A stretch of DNA of 43,315 nt from Oscillospiraceae bacterium (GTDB lineage: Bacteria > Bacillota > Clostridia > Oscillospirales > Oscillospiraceae), in contig JAEEKA010000069.1 in the NCBI GenBank assembly GCA_016282135.1, forward strand, positions 1 through 43,315. The letters are read 5' to 3'. Below are positions 32,611 to 39,641 of this stretch, piece by piece. The position numbers and the translations under genes were made by a program. Under the pieces are notes generated by a model. It saw nothing but the letters and a program-made list of their open reading frames with translations. It had not been told where the DNA came from and did no database searches. How positions within the stretch are numbered: position 1 is the stretch's first letter; each line of letters starts with the position of its first letter.

Positions 32611-33042
32611 ATGATCGAATTAACGGAACTGTATCAAAGGGCGGAACAACAGAATATTCCCGTGTATCACTTCCCCCTGTCCCAAGTGGGATCCGTCAGC
32701 GTCATGGACGAAAAGGGGAACTGCGCCATCGGCCTGGACCTGCCTCACCGGCGGACCCGGAATGAGCTTCGGGTCCGTTTGGCCCACGAGCTGGGCCACT
32801 GCGTCACCGGCAGCTTCTACAACCGCTACAGCCCGGCGGATAACCGCAAACGCCACGAAAACCGGGCGGACAAGTTCGCCGTCCGGGTCCTGATTCCGGA
32901 AGCGGCCCTGAACGAGGCCTTTGTCCAGGGCTGCACCGAGCCCTGGGCGCTGGCGGAGCGCTTCGGCGTGGACGAAGCGTTCTTGCGGAAGGCCGTGTGC
33001 CTGTACACCCATGGGAACCTGGCGCCGGAGCTGTACTACTAA
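32611..33042 (+). CDS. ImmA/IrrE-family metallopeptidase
   Basis: 143 residues. Zinc motif AHELGH (H59, E60, H63) and the third ligand E83 of ENRADKFA define the ImmA/IrrE (DUF955) family, which cleave phage or ICE repressors after DNA damage. Next to the XRE repressor, its likely substrate. AGGGAGGATT before ATG 32611. The TAA is followed by ATGCAAAATGCA, a short 7-bp repeat (33043-33054). Confidence 0.92.
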   Translation: MIELTELYQRAEQQNIPVYHFPLSQVGSVSVMDEKGNCAIGLDLPHRRTRNELRVRLAHELGHCVTGSFYNRYSPADNRKRHENRADKFAVRVLIPEAALNEAFVQGCTEPWALAERFGVDEAFLRKAVCLYTHGNLAPELYY

Positions 33043-33082
33043 ATGCAAAATGCAGAGTTGTCAAAAATCTGGAGGATTGAGA

Positions 33083-33568
33083 ATGAAGTATTATACCGGC
33101 GCGTTATGGAAGGATATTAACAGCCATGACCCTGTGATCCGGGCTCGGGCAGAAGCGGAATGGGAAAGAAACAACGCGCGTTACTCGAAAATCTATCAAA
33201 AGGAAAAGGGGCTGTTTCCCGAACAGTTTATTGAATTATACGAAGCAAACCAGGGCTTCCATGATGCGTGGATCAAGCGGATTACGATGCAAATGGAGGA
33301 CTGGTCGAAACGAAGTTGCGAGATCGTGCTTTCGGACGGGGAAAGCGAATTTGAGCTTGCTTTTCATCGCATTGCGTCCTTTATGATGCACGGCCCATCG
33401 TTTTGCAATGGCTGTTGGAATGCGCTGCGCTGGGGCTACGACGAGCTCGGCCATAAGGACAGGAGACTGACCCTGTCAGTCTTGTGCGATTTTGATAGTG
33501 AGTTTTCGCTTGTTTTTAAGACGGTAACGGTAAACGTACGGGAGGCAGCTTCGAACGGCAAGCCGTAG
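33083..33568 (+). CDS. Uncharacterised protein, possibly DUF4085-like
   Basis: 161 residues from ATG 33083 (GGAGG 7 nt upstream; the open frame further left is a shadow over immA). The N terminus MKYYTGALWKDINSHDP and the following charged helix (AEAEWERNNARYSKIYQKEKG) recall DUF4085 proteins, which start MKYFTKE and have a similar helix. The C-terminal half is beta-rich (CEIVLSDGESEFELAFHRI; LTLSVLCDFDSEFSLVF). Low GC compared with neighbours. Its TAG is 5 bp from palindromic element P1, so it may be cargo between the phage element and the DUF559 unit. Confidence 0.45.
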   Translation: MKYYTGALWKDINSHDPVIRARAEAEWERNNARYSKIYQKEKGLFPEQFIELYEANQGFHDAWIKRITMQMEDWSKRSCEIVLSDGESEFELAFHRIASFMMHGPSFCNGCWNALRWGYDELGHKDRRLTLSVLCDFDSEFSLVFKTVTVNVREAASNGKP

Positions 33569-33573
33569 AGGAC

Positions 33574-33715
33574 AAAACCTCCCCTGCTTGCAGGGGAGGT
33601 GCCCCAGTGCGCACACTGGGGCGGAGGGGTGGTGCGATACTCGGAGCGGCTGCGTTAGGGGGGCACCCCTCCACCGCCTTGCGGCGGTTCCCCTCCCCTG
33701 CAAGCAGGGGAGGTT
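33574..33715. repeat. Two-armed palindromic element P1 (left of the DUF559 gene)
   Basis: Left arm: outer hairpin CCTCCCCTGCTTGCAGGGGAGG (22 bp, given as CCTCCCCTG CTTG CAGGGGAGG), inner hairpin GCCCCAGTG CGCA CACTGGGGC, tail GGAGGGGTGGTGC. Spacer about 26 bp. Right arm is the inverse: GCACCCCTCC, inner hairpin ACCGCC TTGC GGCGGT, then the same outer hairpin. Outer hairpin and tail are conserved; inner hairpins differ. Confidence 0.92.
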
Positions 33716-33758
33716 ATAGCCGCTGCTTGAAAAATGTAAGAGTGAGAGGAGGTAATAT

Positions 33759-34124
33759 ATGCCGACCAAATACAACCCTGAGCTGACTGGCAATGCGCGG
33801 CAGCTTCGGAAGAATATGACCGCTGAGGAGCGGCAGCTTTGGTATCAATACCTCCGGACTTATCCCGTGAAATTCTATCGTCAGCGGGCGATGGGTCATT
33901 ACATTGTGGATTTCTTCTGCGCAAAGGCGAAGCTGGTCGTGGAGCTTGACGGCTCGCAACATTACGACGAGGCAGGGCTGGCCTATGACCGAGCCCGCAC
34001 AGCGTATCTGGAAAGCCTTGGGCTGGCGGTACTCCGTATCCCGAACGACGAGATTTGGAAGAATTTGCGCGGCGTCTGCGAGGCAATCGACGAGGCTGTG
34101 GCGCGACCACTCCACCGGCCTTAG
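33759..34124 (+). CDS. DUF559 endonuclease-like protein
   Basis: 121 residues. NARQLRKNMTAEERQLWYQY, FYRQRAMGHYIVDFFC, KLVVELDGSQHYDE and LGLAVLRIPNDEIWKNLRGV are the DUF559 (Vsr-like, PD-(D/E)XK-type) pattern. D51, E62 and the ELDGSQH block (D64, H68) are the likely metal/catalytic residues, all present. Known members are compact single-domain proteins of unknown target. GGAGG before ATG 33759. Elements P1 and P2 stand 43 bp before and 3 bp after it. The last codons (RPLHRP) read through CCACTCCACCGGCCTTAG, a degenerate copy of the element tail ACCCCTCCACCGCCTTGCGG, so the repeat reaches into the gene. Lower GC than neighbours. Confidence 0.88.
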   Translation: MPTKYNPELTGNARQLRKNMTAEERQLWYQYLRTYPVKFYRQRAMGHYIVDFFCAKAKLVVELDGSQHYDEAGLAYDRARTAYLESLGLAVLRIPNDEIWKNLRGVCEAIDEAVARPLHRP

Positions 34125-34127
34125 GGC

Positions 34128-34372
34128 AAAACCTCCCCTGCTTGCAGGGGAGGTGCCCCAGTGCGCACACTGGGGCGGAGGGGTGGTGCGATGCTTGGAG
34201 CGGCTGCGAACGGTGAGGCACCCCTCCACCGCCTTGCGGCGGTCCCCCTCCCCTGCAAGCAGGGGAGGTTCACGCACGGGAAGCCGATTGTGCGTATGGG
34301 AGCGGCTGCGTTAGGGGGAGGCACCCCTCCACCGCCTTGCGGCGGTCCCCCTCCCCTGCAAGCAGGGGAGGT
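34128..34372. repeat. Palindromic elements P2 and P3 (right of the DUF559 gene)
   Basis: P2 (34128-34270) matches P1 almost base for base in both arms, including the inner hairpins. After 28 bp of unrelated sequence, P3 (about 34299-34372) repeats the spacer and right arm only. Flanking bases AAAACC at the left and GGTT at the right are shared. The pnp terminator follows at 34380. Confidence 0.92.
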
Positions 34373-34379
34373 TAAAAAC

Positions 34380-34407
34380 GGGCAGGCTGGAATGCTCCAG
34401 CCTGCCC
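34380..34407 (-). terminator. Intrinsic terminator of the rpsO-pnp operon
   Basis: 12-bp stem (34380-34391 with 34396-34407, GGGCAGGCTGGA and TCCAGCCTGCCC), loop ATGC. On the minus strand it is followed by GTTTTTAAC, a U-run. 142 bp after the pnp stop. Confidence 0.8.
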
Positions 34408-34413
34408 GGGTTG

Positions 34414-34549
34414 TTATTTCTTACTTTTTACTTCTTACATTTTTTCCCTAAAATTGTCACTTGTCACTTGTTGCAGCCGACGGGGCGTCGAGGGCGCCGC
34501 CCCCTACGCGGAACCTGGCACTTGTCACTTGTCAGCTTCACTTGTCAAT
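34414..34549 (-). repeat. Heptamer repeats with an embedded REP1 copy behind pnp
   Basis: Read on minus from the pnp stop: TTGACAAGTGAAGCTGACAA GTGACAAGTG (34517-34549), then REP1 (34477-34507), then CAACAAGTGACAAGTGACAA (34455-34474), then AAGTAAGAAGTAAAAAGTAA G (34414-34440). The AAGTGAC tandem appears interrupted by REP1, as if REP1 had inserted into it. Confidence 0.75.
34477..34507 (-). repeat. REP1 copy within the pnp trailer
   Basis: 31 bases identical to the copy inside RAYT1 (13593-13623) in inverse orientation, 20 kb away. Begins with GTAG on the minus strand. Confidence 0.9.
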
Positions 34550-36669
34550 TAGTTCTGTCCCATTTCCTTCAGGGCTTCCTTGCGGGACAGGTTGACGCGG
34601 CCCTTTTCGTCGATCTCGGTGACCTTCACCCAGGTCATGTCGCCGATGTTCAGTACGTCTTCCACCTTCTCGGTGCGCTTGAACTCCAGGTCGCGGATGT
34701 GAACCATGCCGTCCTTGCCGGGGGCCAGCTCCACGAAGGCGCCGATGGGGATGATGCGGACGACCTTGCCGTAGTACAGCTTGCCCACCTCGGGGACGAA
34801 GCAGATGTCCTCGATCATGCGCTTGGCAGCGTCGCAGGAGGCGGCGTCGGGGGAGGCGATGTGGATGGTGCCGTCGTCTTCCACGTCCACCTGGGCGCCG
34901 GACTCGGCCACGATTTTCTGGATCATGGAGCCGCCCTTGCCGATGACCTCGCGGATCTTGTCCACGTCGATCTTAATGGTAATCATCTTGGGGGCGTACT
35001 CGCTGACTTCGGGCCGGGGAGCGGGGATGCAGGGCAGCATGACCTCGTTGATGATCTCCAGCCGGGCCTTGCGGCAGCGCTCCAGGGCGTCGGCGATGAT
35101 TTCCATGGTCAGGCCGTCGTTCTTCAGGTCCATCTGGATGGCGGTGACGCCCTCGGTGGTGCCGGCAACCTTGAAGTCCATTTCGCCGTGGAAGTCCTCC
35201 ACGCCCTGAATGTCGGTGAAGGTCCGCCACTCGCCGGTCTCCTTGTCGGAAATCAGACCGCAGGAAATGCCGGCCACGGGGCGGGTGATGGGCACGCCGG
35301 CGTCCATCAGAGCCAGGGTGGAGCCGCAGATGGAGCCCTGGGAGGTGGAGCCGTTGGAGCTCACTACCTCAGAGACCACACGGATGCAGTAGGGGAACTC
35401 GTCCACGCTGGGCAGCACGGGCACCAGGGCCTTTTCTGCCAGGGCGCCGTGGCCGATCTCGCGGCGGGAGGTAGAGCGGGCGGCTCTGGCCTCGCCGGTA
35501 GAGAAGGCGGGGAAGTTGTAGTGGTGAATATAACGCTTTTCCGTCTCGGGGAAGATGGTGTCCAGCTTCTGGTTGGCGGAAAGGGTGTTCAGAGTGCAGA
35601 TGGAGAGCACCTGGGTCTGGCCGCGGGTGAAGAGGCCGGAGCCGTGGACTCTGGGCAGAACGGCGACCTGGGCGTCCAGGGGCCGGATCTCGTCCATGCC
35701 GCGTCCGTCCACGCGCTTGCCCGCCAGCAGCCACTTCTTGACCACCTTTTTCTGCATCTTGTAGAGGCAGACCTCGATGTTCTCCTCGAAGTCTTCGTAC
35801 TTCTCGGCGAACTTCTCAGCGAAGTCCAGCCGGGCGGCGGTGAGCCGCTCCTCCCGGACGTTCTTGTCGTCGGTATCCAGGGCGAACTCGATCTGGTTCA
35901 TGCCGTACTCGCACAGATCGTCCAGCAGCTCGTGGTTGACGGCGGCCTTCTCGAAGGTGAACTTGGGCTTGCCGATGACCTCCACGATGGAGTTGATGAA
36001 GGCCACGATCTGCTTGTTGGTCTCGTGGGCCAGCTCAATGCCCTTCAGCAGCACGTCTTCCTTGACTTCCTTGGCCTCGGTCTCGATCATAACCACCTTC
36101 TCCGCGGTGGAGGCGATGGTGCAGAACATCTCGGCGGCGGCCCGCTGGTCGCAGGAGGGGTTGATGATATATTCGCCGTTCAGATAGGCAACCTCGGTGG
36201 TGGCCATGGGACCGTTCCAGGGCACGGAGGAGCAGGCAGTGGCAATGAAGGCGCCCAGGGAGGCGACCACCTCCACGGGGTTGTCGTGGTCCACGGCCAG
36301 GGCGGTGCAGGTGATGACCACGTCGTTGCGGAGCTCGTCGTCAAAGAAGGGACGCATGGGGCGGTCGATGAGCCGCATGGTCAGGATGGCCTTCTCGGAG
36401 GGACGGCCCTCCCGGCGGTTGAAGGAGCCGGGGATCCGGCCCACGCCGTACAGACGCTCTTCGAACTCGATGGTCAGAGGGAAGTAGTCCATGCCGGCCT
36501 TGGGGATGGGGCTGCAGGTGATGGTGGTGAGCACCACGGTGTCGCCGTAGCGGATGATGCACTCGGCGTCGGCCAGCTCGGCCACGATGCCGGTCTCTAC
36601 GGTCAGGGTGCGGCCGCCGATCTCGGTCTCAAATACGTGATGGTTGGGGAATTGCTTTCTGGTAATCAT
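34549..36669 (-). CDS. pnp: Polyribonucleotide nucleotidyltransferase (PNPase)
   Basis: 706 residues from ATG 36669 (AAGGAGG upstream; longer frame reads into the leader). Two RNase PH domains: first GDTVVLTTITCSPIPKAGMD, second DGRGMDEIRPLDAQV, GSGLFTRGQTQVLS and the phosphate-site SNGSTSQGSICGSTLALMDAGV (in parts), plus an alpha linker. Then come KH (DVDKIREVIGKGGSMIQKI) and S1 (GKLYYGKVVRIIPIGAFVEL) RNA-binding domains. The trimer degrades RNA phosphorolytically 3-prime to 5-prime. Follows rpsO in the widespread rpsO-pnp order. Confidence 0.97.
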   Translation of the reverse strand: MITRKQFPNHHVFETEIGGRTLTVETGIVAELADAECIIRYGDTVVLTTITCSPIPKAGMDYFPLTIEFEERLYGVGRIPGSFNRREGRPSEKAILTMRLIDRPMRPFFDDELRNDVVITCTALAVDHDNPVEVVASLGAFIATACSSVPWNGPMATTEVAYLNGEYIINPSCDQRAAAEMFCTIASTAEKVVMIETEAKEVKEDVLLKGIELAHETNKQIVAFINSIVEVIGKPKFTFEKAAVNHELLDDLCEYGMNQIEFALDTDDKNVREERLTAARLDFAEKFAEKYEDFEENIEVCLYKMQKKVVKKWLLAGKRVDGRGMDEIRPLDAQVAVLPRVHGSGLFTRGQTQVLSICTLNTLSANQKLDTIFPETEKRYIHHYNFPAFSTGEARAARSTSRREIGHGALAEKALVPVLPSVDEFPYCIRVVSEVVSSNGSTSQGSICGSTLALMDAGVPITRPVAGISCGLISDKETGEWRTFTDIQGVEDFHGEMDFKVAGTTEGVTAIQMDLKNDGLTMEIIADALERCRKARLEIINEVMLPCIPAPRPEVSEYAPKMITIKIDVDKIREVIGKGGSMIQKIVAESGAQVDVEDDGTIHIASPDAASCDAAKRMIEDICFVPEVGKLYYGKVVRIIPIGAFVELAPGKDGMVHIRDLEFKRTEKVEDVLNIGDMTWVKVTEIDEKGRVNLSRKEALKEMGQN

Positions 36670-36726
36670 AAAAAACCTCCTTGTCGGTTGCGGCACGGGA
36701 GGTTTCGCACTTGAAGCTGACGTGAG

Positions 36727-36762
36727 AGTCACCAGTGACTAGTGACTAGTGCCTAGTGACTG
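36727..36762 (-). repeat. AGTCACT heptamer repeat in the pnp leader
   Basis: Minus strand CAGTCACTAGGCACTAGTCA CTAGTCACTGGTGACT: about five 7-bp units, between the big hairpin and the pnp Shine-Dalgarno. Confidence 0.75.
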
Positions 36763-36816
36763 ATCCATCTCACAGCACCTTCAAATACGAAAAGCCCTCC
36801 CGCGGGATCGCTTTTT

Positions 36817-36854
36817 GCGAAACGGGATTTCCCAAGCGGGAAATCCCGTTTCGC
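36817..36854. other. Perfect 17-bp hairpin between rpsO and pnp
   Basis: GCGAAACGGGATTTCCC, loop of 4, then its exact complement, starting 9 bp after the rpsO stop. On the minus transcript it is followed by AAAAAGCG, not U, so it is not a standard terminator. It could be an RNase III processing site or mRNA-stabilising hairpin controlling rpsO-pnp, as known for this operon in enterobacteria. Confidence 0.7.
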
Positions 36855-36862
36855 GTTGATGC

Positions 36863-37129
36863 TTACTTACGGATGCCCAGCTTGGCGATGATAGCACGGT
36901 AGCGGTTGATGTCCTTCTTGGCCAGATAGTCCAGCAGAGAACGACGCTTACCGACCATCTTCAGCAGGCCGCGGCGGCTGTGGTTGTCGTGGGTGTGGGT
37001 CCGCAGGTGCTCGGTGAGCTCCTGGATGCGGGCGGTGAGAATGGCGATCTGGACCTCGGGGGAACCGGTGTCGCCCTCATGGGTCGCGTTGTCCAGGATG
37101 ACCTGGGACTTCTTTTCCTTCTGAATCAT
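36863..37129 (-). CDS. rpsO: 30S ribosomal protein S15
   Basis: 88 residues, the usual length. [39 protein letters not shown] and [25 protein letters not shown] (in parts) are the conserved S15 helices; H and D of the HDNHSRRG loop contact 16S rRNA helix 22. Early-assembly protein of the small subunit. Shine-Dalgarno AAAGGTGG before ATG 37129. A long structured leader precedes it. Confidence 0.98.
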   Translation of the reverse strand: MIQKEKKSQVILDNATHEGDTGSPEVQIAILTARIQELTEHLRTHTHDNHSRRGLLKMVGKRRSLLDYLAKKDINRYRAIIAKLGIRK

Positions 37130-37149
37130 GGTTATACCACCTTTCTGTT

Positions 37150-37255
37150 ATTTCTGCCCCTGGGCTAAGTAGACGGTCGGTGGTAAGCGTTCCGTCTCGG
37201 TGGCGCACGCTGTGCGCCGCTGTAGAGCGGAACTGTCCTTGTCGGTGCGATCCGT
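37150..37255 (-). promoter_or_regulatory. Structured 5-prime leader of rpsO (candidate S15 autoregulatory RNA)
   Basis: On the minus strand, GTTCCG pairs with CGGAAC around an inner hairpin GGCGCAC-AGC-GTGCGCC, with CTCTACAGC and ACCGAGA as internal loops (about 37186-37235). Single-strand purines and a GC-rich stem next to the rpsO Shine-Dalgarno are what an S15-binding leader needs. The S15 link is inference; no published S15 leader class was matched. Confidence 0.45.
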
Positions 37256-37290
37256 CAACCGGGCGCCGGGGCTATGGCATTCTGCCAGCC

Positions 37291-37317
37291 GATATAGTTT
37301 AGCACAGCTTCTGTCAA
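37291..37317 (-). promoter_or_regulatory. Probable rpsO-pnp promoter
   Basis: Perfect TTGACA on minus (37317-37312). Best -10 is TATATC (37296-37291) with a short 15-bp spacer. About 160 bp ahead of rpsO, leaving room for the leader. The rest of the 37318-37457 gap shows no gene. Confidence 0.5.
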
Positions 37318-37436
37318 TTGTAAAGGGAAATTTTTTATTTTTCCTGAAAATTCATGGGTTTTTCGTCCGCAGGGCAGGCTTATGCCCGAAGAGTTGGGGT
37401 GGAAGGGAGTGTTGCGGCTCCGCAGGGGGAGGCAAG

Positions 37437-37464
37437 GGCGGATGCCCACACCCGCCTTTACGGA
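37437..37464 (-). repeat. REP-like palindrome at the lipoprotein stop
   Basis: Minus strand: GTAAAGGCGG, GTGTGGGCAT, CCGCC. The stop TAA lies in the head, which is GTAA instead of GTAG. Confidence 0.55.
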
Positions 37465-39503
37465 ATTACTTCCCCTCTGTGATCGAGGGAAAACAGAAGC
37501 ATCGTGTTCGGAAAGTCCGGATCGGAGATGCTGGACAGGATGTTGTTTAGATAGCGGCGATAGGTCATGTCCGGGTCGTCGGAGAGCAGATAATGGGTTT
37601 GCGGGCCTGGATGGATATATGCCGGGGAAGGGTTTTCTCCTGTCTCCAACTTGATGGTCCAAGGGGAGGGTTCCGTTTCCACCTCTGCGATCAGATAGGA
37701 ATAGCGGGGCCGATCCCCAGCGGTCTTAGAGCTGGCGTATACTACTTTTTCTGCTACTTCATAGACCTCCCCGTTGTAGGCCAGAAGCAGGTCCAGGTAC
37801 GCCGGAAGCGGAACGCCGGTTCCGGCGAGCTTATCGGAAGCGTCAAGCCGCAGAGTGATCGTGTCCGGTTCGCCTCGGGCTGTTTTCTCCAAAAAGGCGT
37901 CCCATCGGGCCAGATTCGCCCGGTAGGGTTCGTCGGGGCTGACCGTGTCGGGGTCCAGGGGAAGCAGTTCGTTAAAGGACAGACTTGAGAGGCGGTGGAA
38001 GACGATCAGCTTTCCGTCCCGGGTAAACCAGCAGGGAATGAACAGGCCGCTGCCCATGTCGAAGTGGCAGGGACCGAGCTGTTCTTCCAGCGCCTCCGCC
38101 GACAGGCCTTCCAGGGCCGACGGGTCGTCCACCGGCTCGATGGGCTCGATCCCCTCCGAAGCGCAGGTCCAGGAGCCGTCACCCTGACTGGTCCAGGTAA
38201 TCAGCCCTGTGACTGTTTCTCCGCCGTCAGACAGGGCAGCGCAGACGAAGGGAATCCGGGGGGAAGGATCCGACAGCAACTCCTCCGGCGATCGGGAACT
38301 GAGATTCGGAAGCGCTTCTCCCTGCCAGATCAGACAGGTCAAACCCGAAAAAACGGCGTCTTCCCCTACCTGTCGGGAGAGCTTGGAAAAGGAGGCGCCC
38401 AGTTGGCAGGGAGACCCCAGAATGGACAGATCCGACTCATAGGTGGCGGCTTCTCCGGTTCTGAGATCCAGAACCTCCACGGTATAGCTGGAAAAATTGA
38501 CGATGAGCAGCTTATAGTTCCGTGTGAACCAGCAGGGAATGGGCACGTCGTCGCCCATGTCAAAGTGGCAGGGTCCAAACATGGTCTCCAGCTTTTCCAC
38601 CGAAGAGGCTGCGAGATTGGCCGGATTGGACAGCGGCGCGATGGGCTCGAAGCCATTCACCGCCTCGGTGAATCCGCCGTCGGGCCGCTGCTCCAGGGTG
38701 AGCAGCCCCGTTACGGTTACGCCGTTGTCTGTGAGGACGGCCCAGGTGCGGATCAGCTCCGCCGCGGCGTCCTCCCGGCCGCCGCTCTCGTGTTCCATCC
38801 AGACCAGGCAGGACCGGCTCCGCAGCAGGGCGTTTTCCCCCAGCTGCTGGGAGAGCGCGGAGAAGGAGGCGCCGAAATAATCCCCCGGAACGCCGGTACA
38901 GCTGATGCCCGCAGTTTTCCCCGCGCCCTCCAGGCGAAGCTGGCCGTCTTCCAGGACGACGGCGAGAGAGGACCGGGAATCCGGGATCCAATCCTGGCTT
39001 TCCTCGACCCAGTGTTCCAGGCAGGCGTGGTAGACGACCTTGCCGTCGATCGTCTCCAGACTGCTTTCAACAGGGAAGAATTGGCCGGGGGGCTCCGGCT
39101 TCAGCGCGGCGGAGCCCTTGCACACGGGCCAACCATCTTCCAGACCGTAGACGCAGAGCAGCTCAAAATCTTCCTGGGGGCAGATGTAGACCAGCTCTGC
39201 CTCGCCGTCCCGGTCTACGTCCCCAATGGCGGAGCCGAGGCACAGGCTTTCCCCAAAGGGCTTGGCTGCCACGGTACCGGCGGGGCCGGATATATAGAGG
39301 AGGCCGTCGGGTTCGGCATGCAGGGCGAGGCGGATGCTTATCAGATCAAAGGGAGACTGGCTTTTCGGCGGGGAGTAAGACCAGAGCTGCGGAGCCGTGG
39401 GACCTGTGGGCACGGGCAGCGTCACCGTTACCGTTTTGGGCTCCGGAATCTCCCCGCAGCCTGCAAGCAGCAGGAGTATTATAAGGAGGGGAAGGAGTTT
39501 TTT
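37458..39503 (-). CDS. Large lipoprotein with a duplicated domain
   Basis: 681 residues from ATG 39503 (MKKLLPLLIILLLLAGCGE): basic start, hydrophobic core, lipobox LLAGC with lipidated C17, so it is membrane-anchored outside. Residues 90-125 contain GSAIGDVDRDGEAELVYI, an FG-GAP/VCBS-like acidic loop. A module is duplicated: LETMFGPCHFDMGDDVPIPC...WFTRNYKLLIVNF near 325-365 and LEEQLGPCHFDMGSGLFIPC...WFTRDGKLIVF near 490-525, each preceded by a GETVTGL-type strand. Function unknown. No strong Shine-Dalgarno; ATG 39509 is an alternative start. Confidence 0.75.
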   Translation of the reverse strand, partial: KKLLPLLIILLLLAGCGEIPEPKTVTVTLPVPTGPTAPQLWSYSPPKSQSPFDLISIRLALHAEPDGLLYISGPAGTVAAKPFGESLCLGSAIGDVDRDGEAELVYICPQEDFELLCVYGLEDGWPVCKGSAALKPEPPGQFFPVESSLETIDGKVVYHACLEHWVEESQDWIPDSRSSLAVVLEDGQLRLEGAGKTAGISCTGVPGDYFGASFSALSQQLGENALLRSRSCLVWMEHESGGREDAAAELIRTWAVLTDNGVTVTGLLTLEQRPDGGFTEAVNGFEPIAPLSNPANLAASSVEKLETMFGPCHFDMGDDVPIPCWFTRNYKLLIVNFSSYTVEVLDLRTGEAATYESDLSILGSPCQLGASFSKLSRQVGEDAVFSGLTCLIWQGEALPNLSSRSPEELLSDPSPRIPFVCAALSDGGETVTGLITWTSQGDGSWTCASEGIEPIEPVDDPSALEGLSAEALEEQLGPCHFDMGSGLFIPCWFTRDGKLIVFHRLSSLSFNELLPLDPDTVSPDEPYRANLARWDAFLEKTARGEPDTITLRLDASDKLAGTGVPLPAYLDLLLAYNGEVYEVAEKVVYASSKTAGDRPRYSYLIAEVETEPSPWTIKLETGENPSPAYIHPGPQTHYLLSDDPDMTYRRYLNNILSSISDPDFPNTMLLFSLDHRGEVIP

Positions 39504-39540
39504 CATGGGCATCACCGTTACAATACAAGAATCCGTGTGG

Positions 39541-39641
39541 CGGACAAGCAATGCTTGTCCCTACGGGCAGGTGCGAACGGGAAGCGGCGGCGGGCAGCTT
39601 GCCCGCACTGCAAATCAACTCTCAATTCTCAACTCTCAACT
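39541..39641. repeat. Composite repeat between the FAD gene and the lipoprotein gene
   Basis: 39541-39563 is, on minus, GTAGGGACAAGC ATTGCTTGTCCG (GTAG-headed palindrome). 39566-39612 has parts shared with the gyrA trailer (TTCCCGTTCGCACCTG; TTTGCAGTGC on minus) plus a GCGGGCA-TGCCCGC palindrome. 39609-39641 is a TTGAGAG/TTGAGAA heptamer tandem on minus that contains the FAD-gene stop TGA. Confidence 0.75.

Larger units (their letters stand above)
22015..33042. mobile_element. Compact phage-derived element (capsid/packaging operon plus repressor switch)
   Basis: Minus-strand operon from a Cro-like gene through portal, small structural genes, capsid, tail hub, TerS and TerL, with a divergent XRE repressor and ImmA peptidase. 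All frames are open with good Shine-Dalgarno sites. No integrase, excisionase, replication, tape-measure, holin or endolysin gene is present, and no att repeat is visible. The two ends are set only by the last phage-like genes. Confidence 0.8.

Noticed and set aside
33574-34372. CRISPR-like array
   Set aside because: Only three copies, of 140 bp, themselves palindromic, with no regular spacers and no cas genes.
34411-36714. 767-codon plus-strand frame antisense to pnp
   Set aside because: PNPase is unmistakable on the minus strand; the antisense frame is GDG/LHV-rich filler.
36817-36854. Intrinsic terminator of rpsO
   Set aside because: Strong stem but no U-run on the minus strand, where it is followed by A residues.
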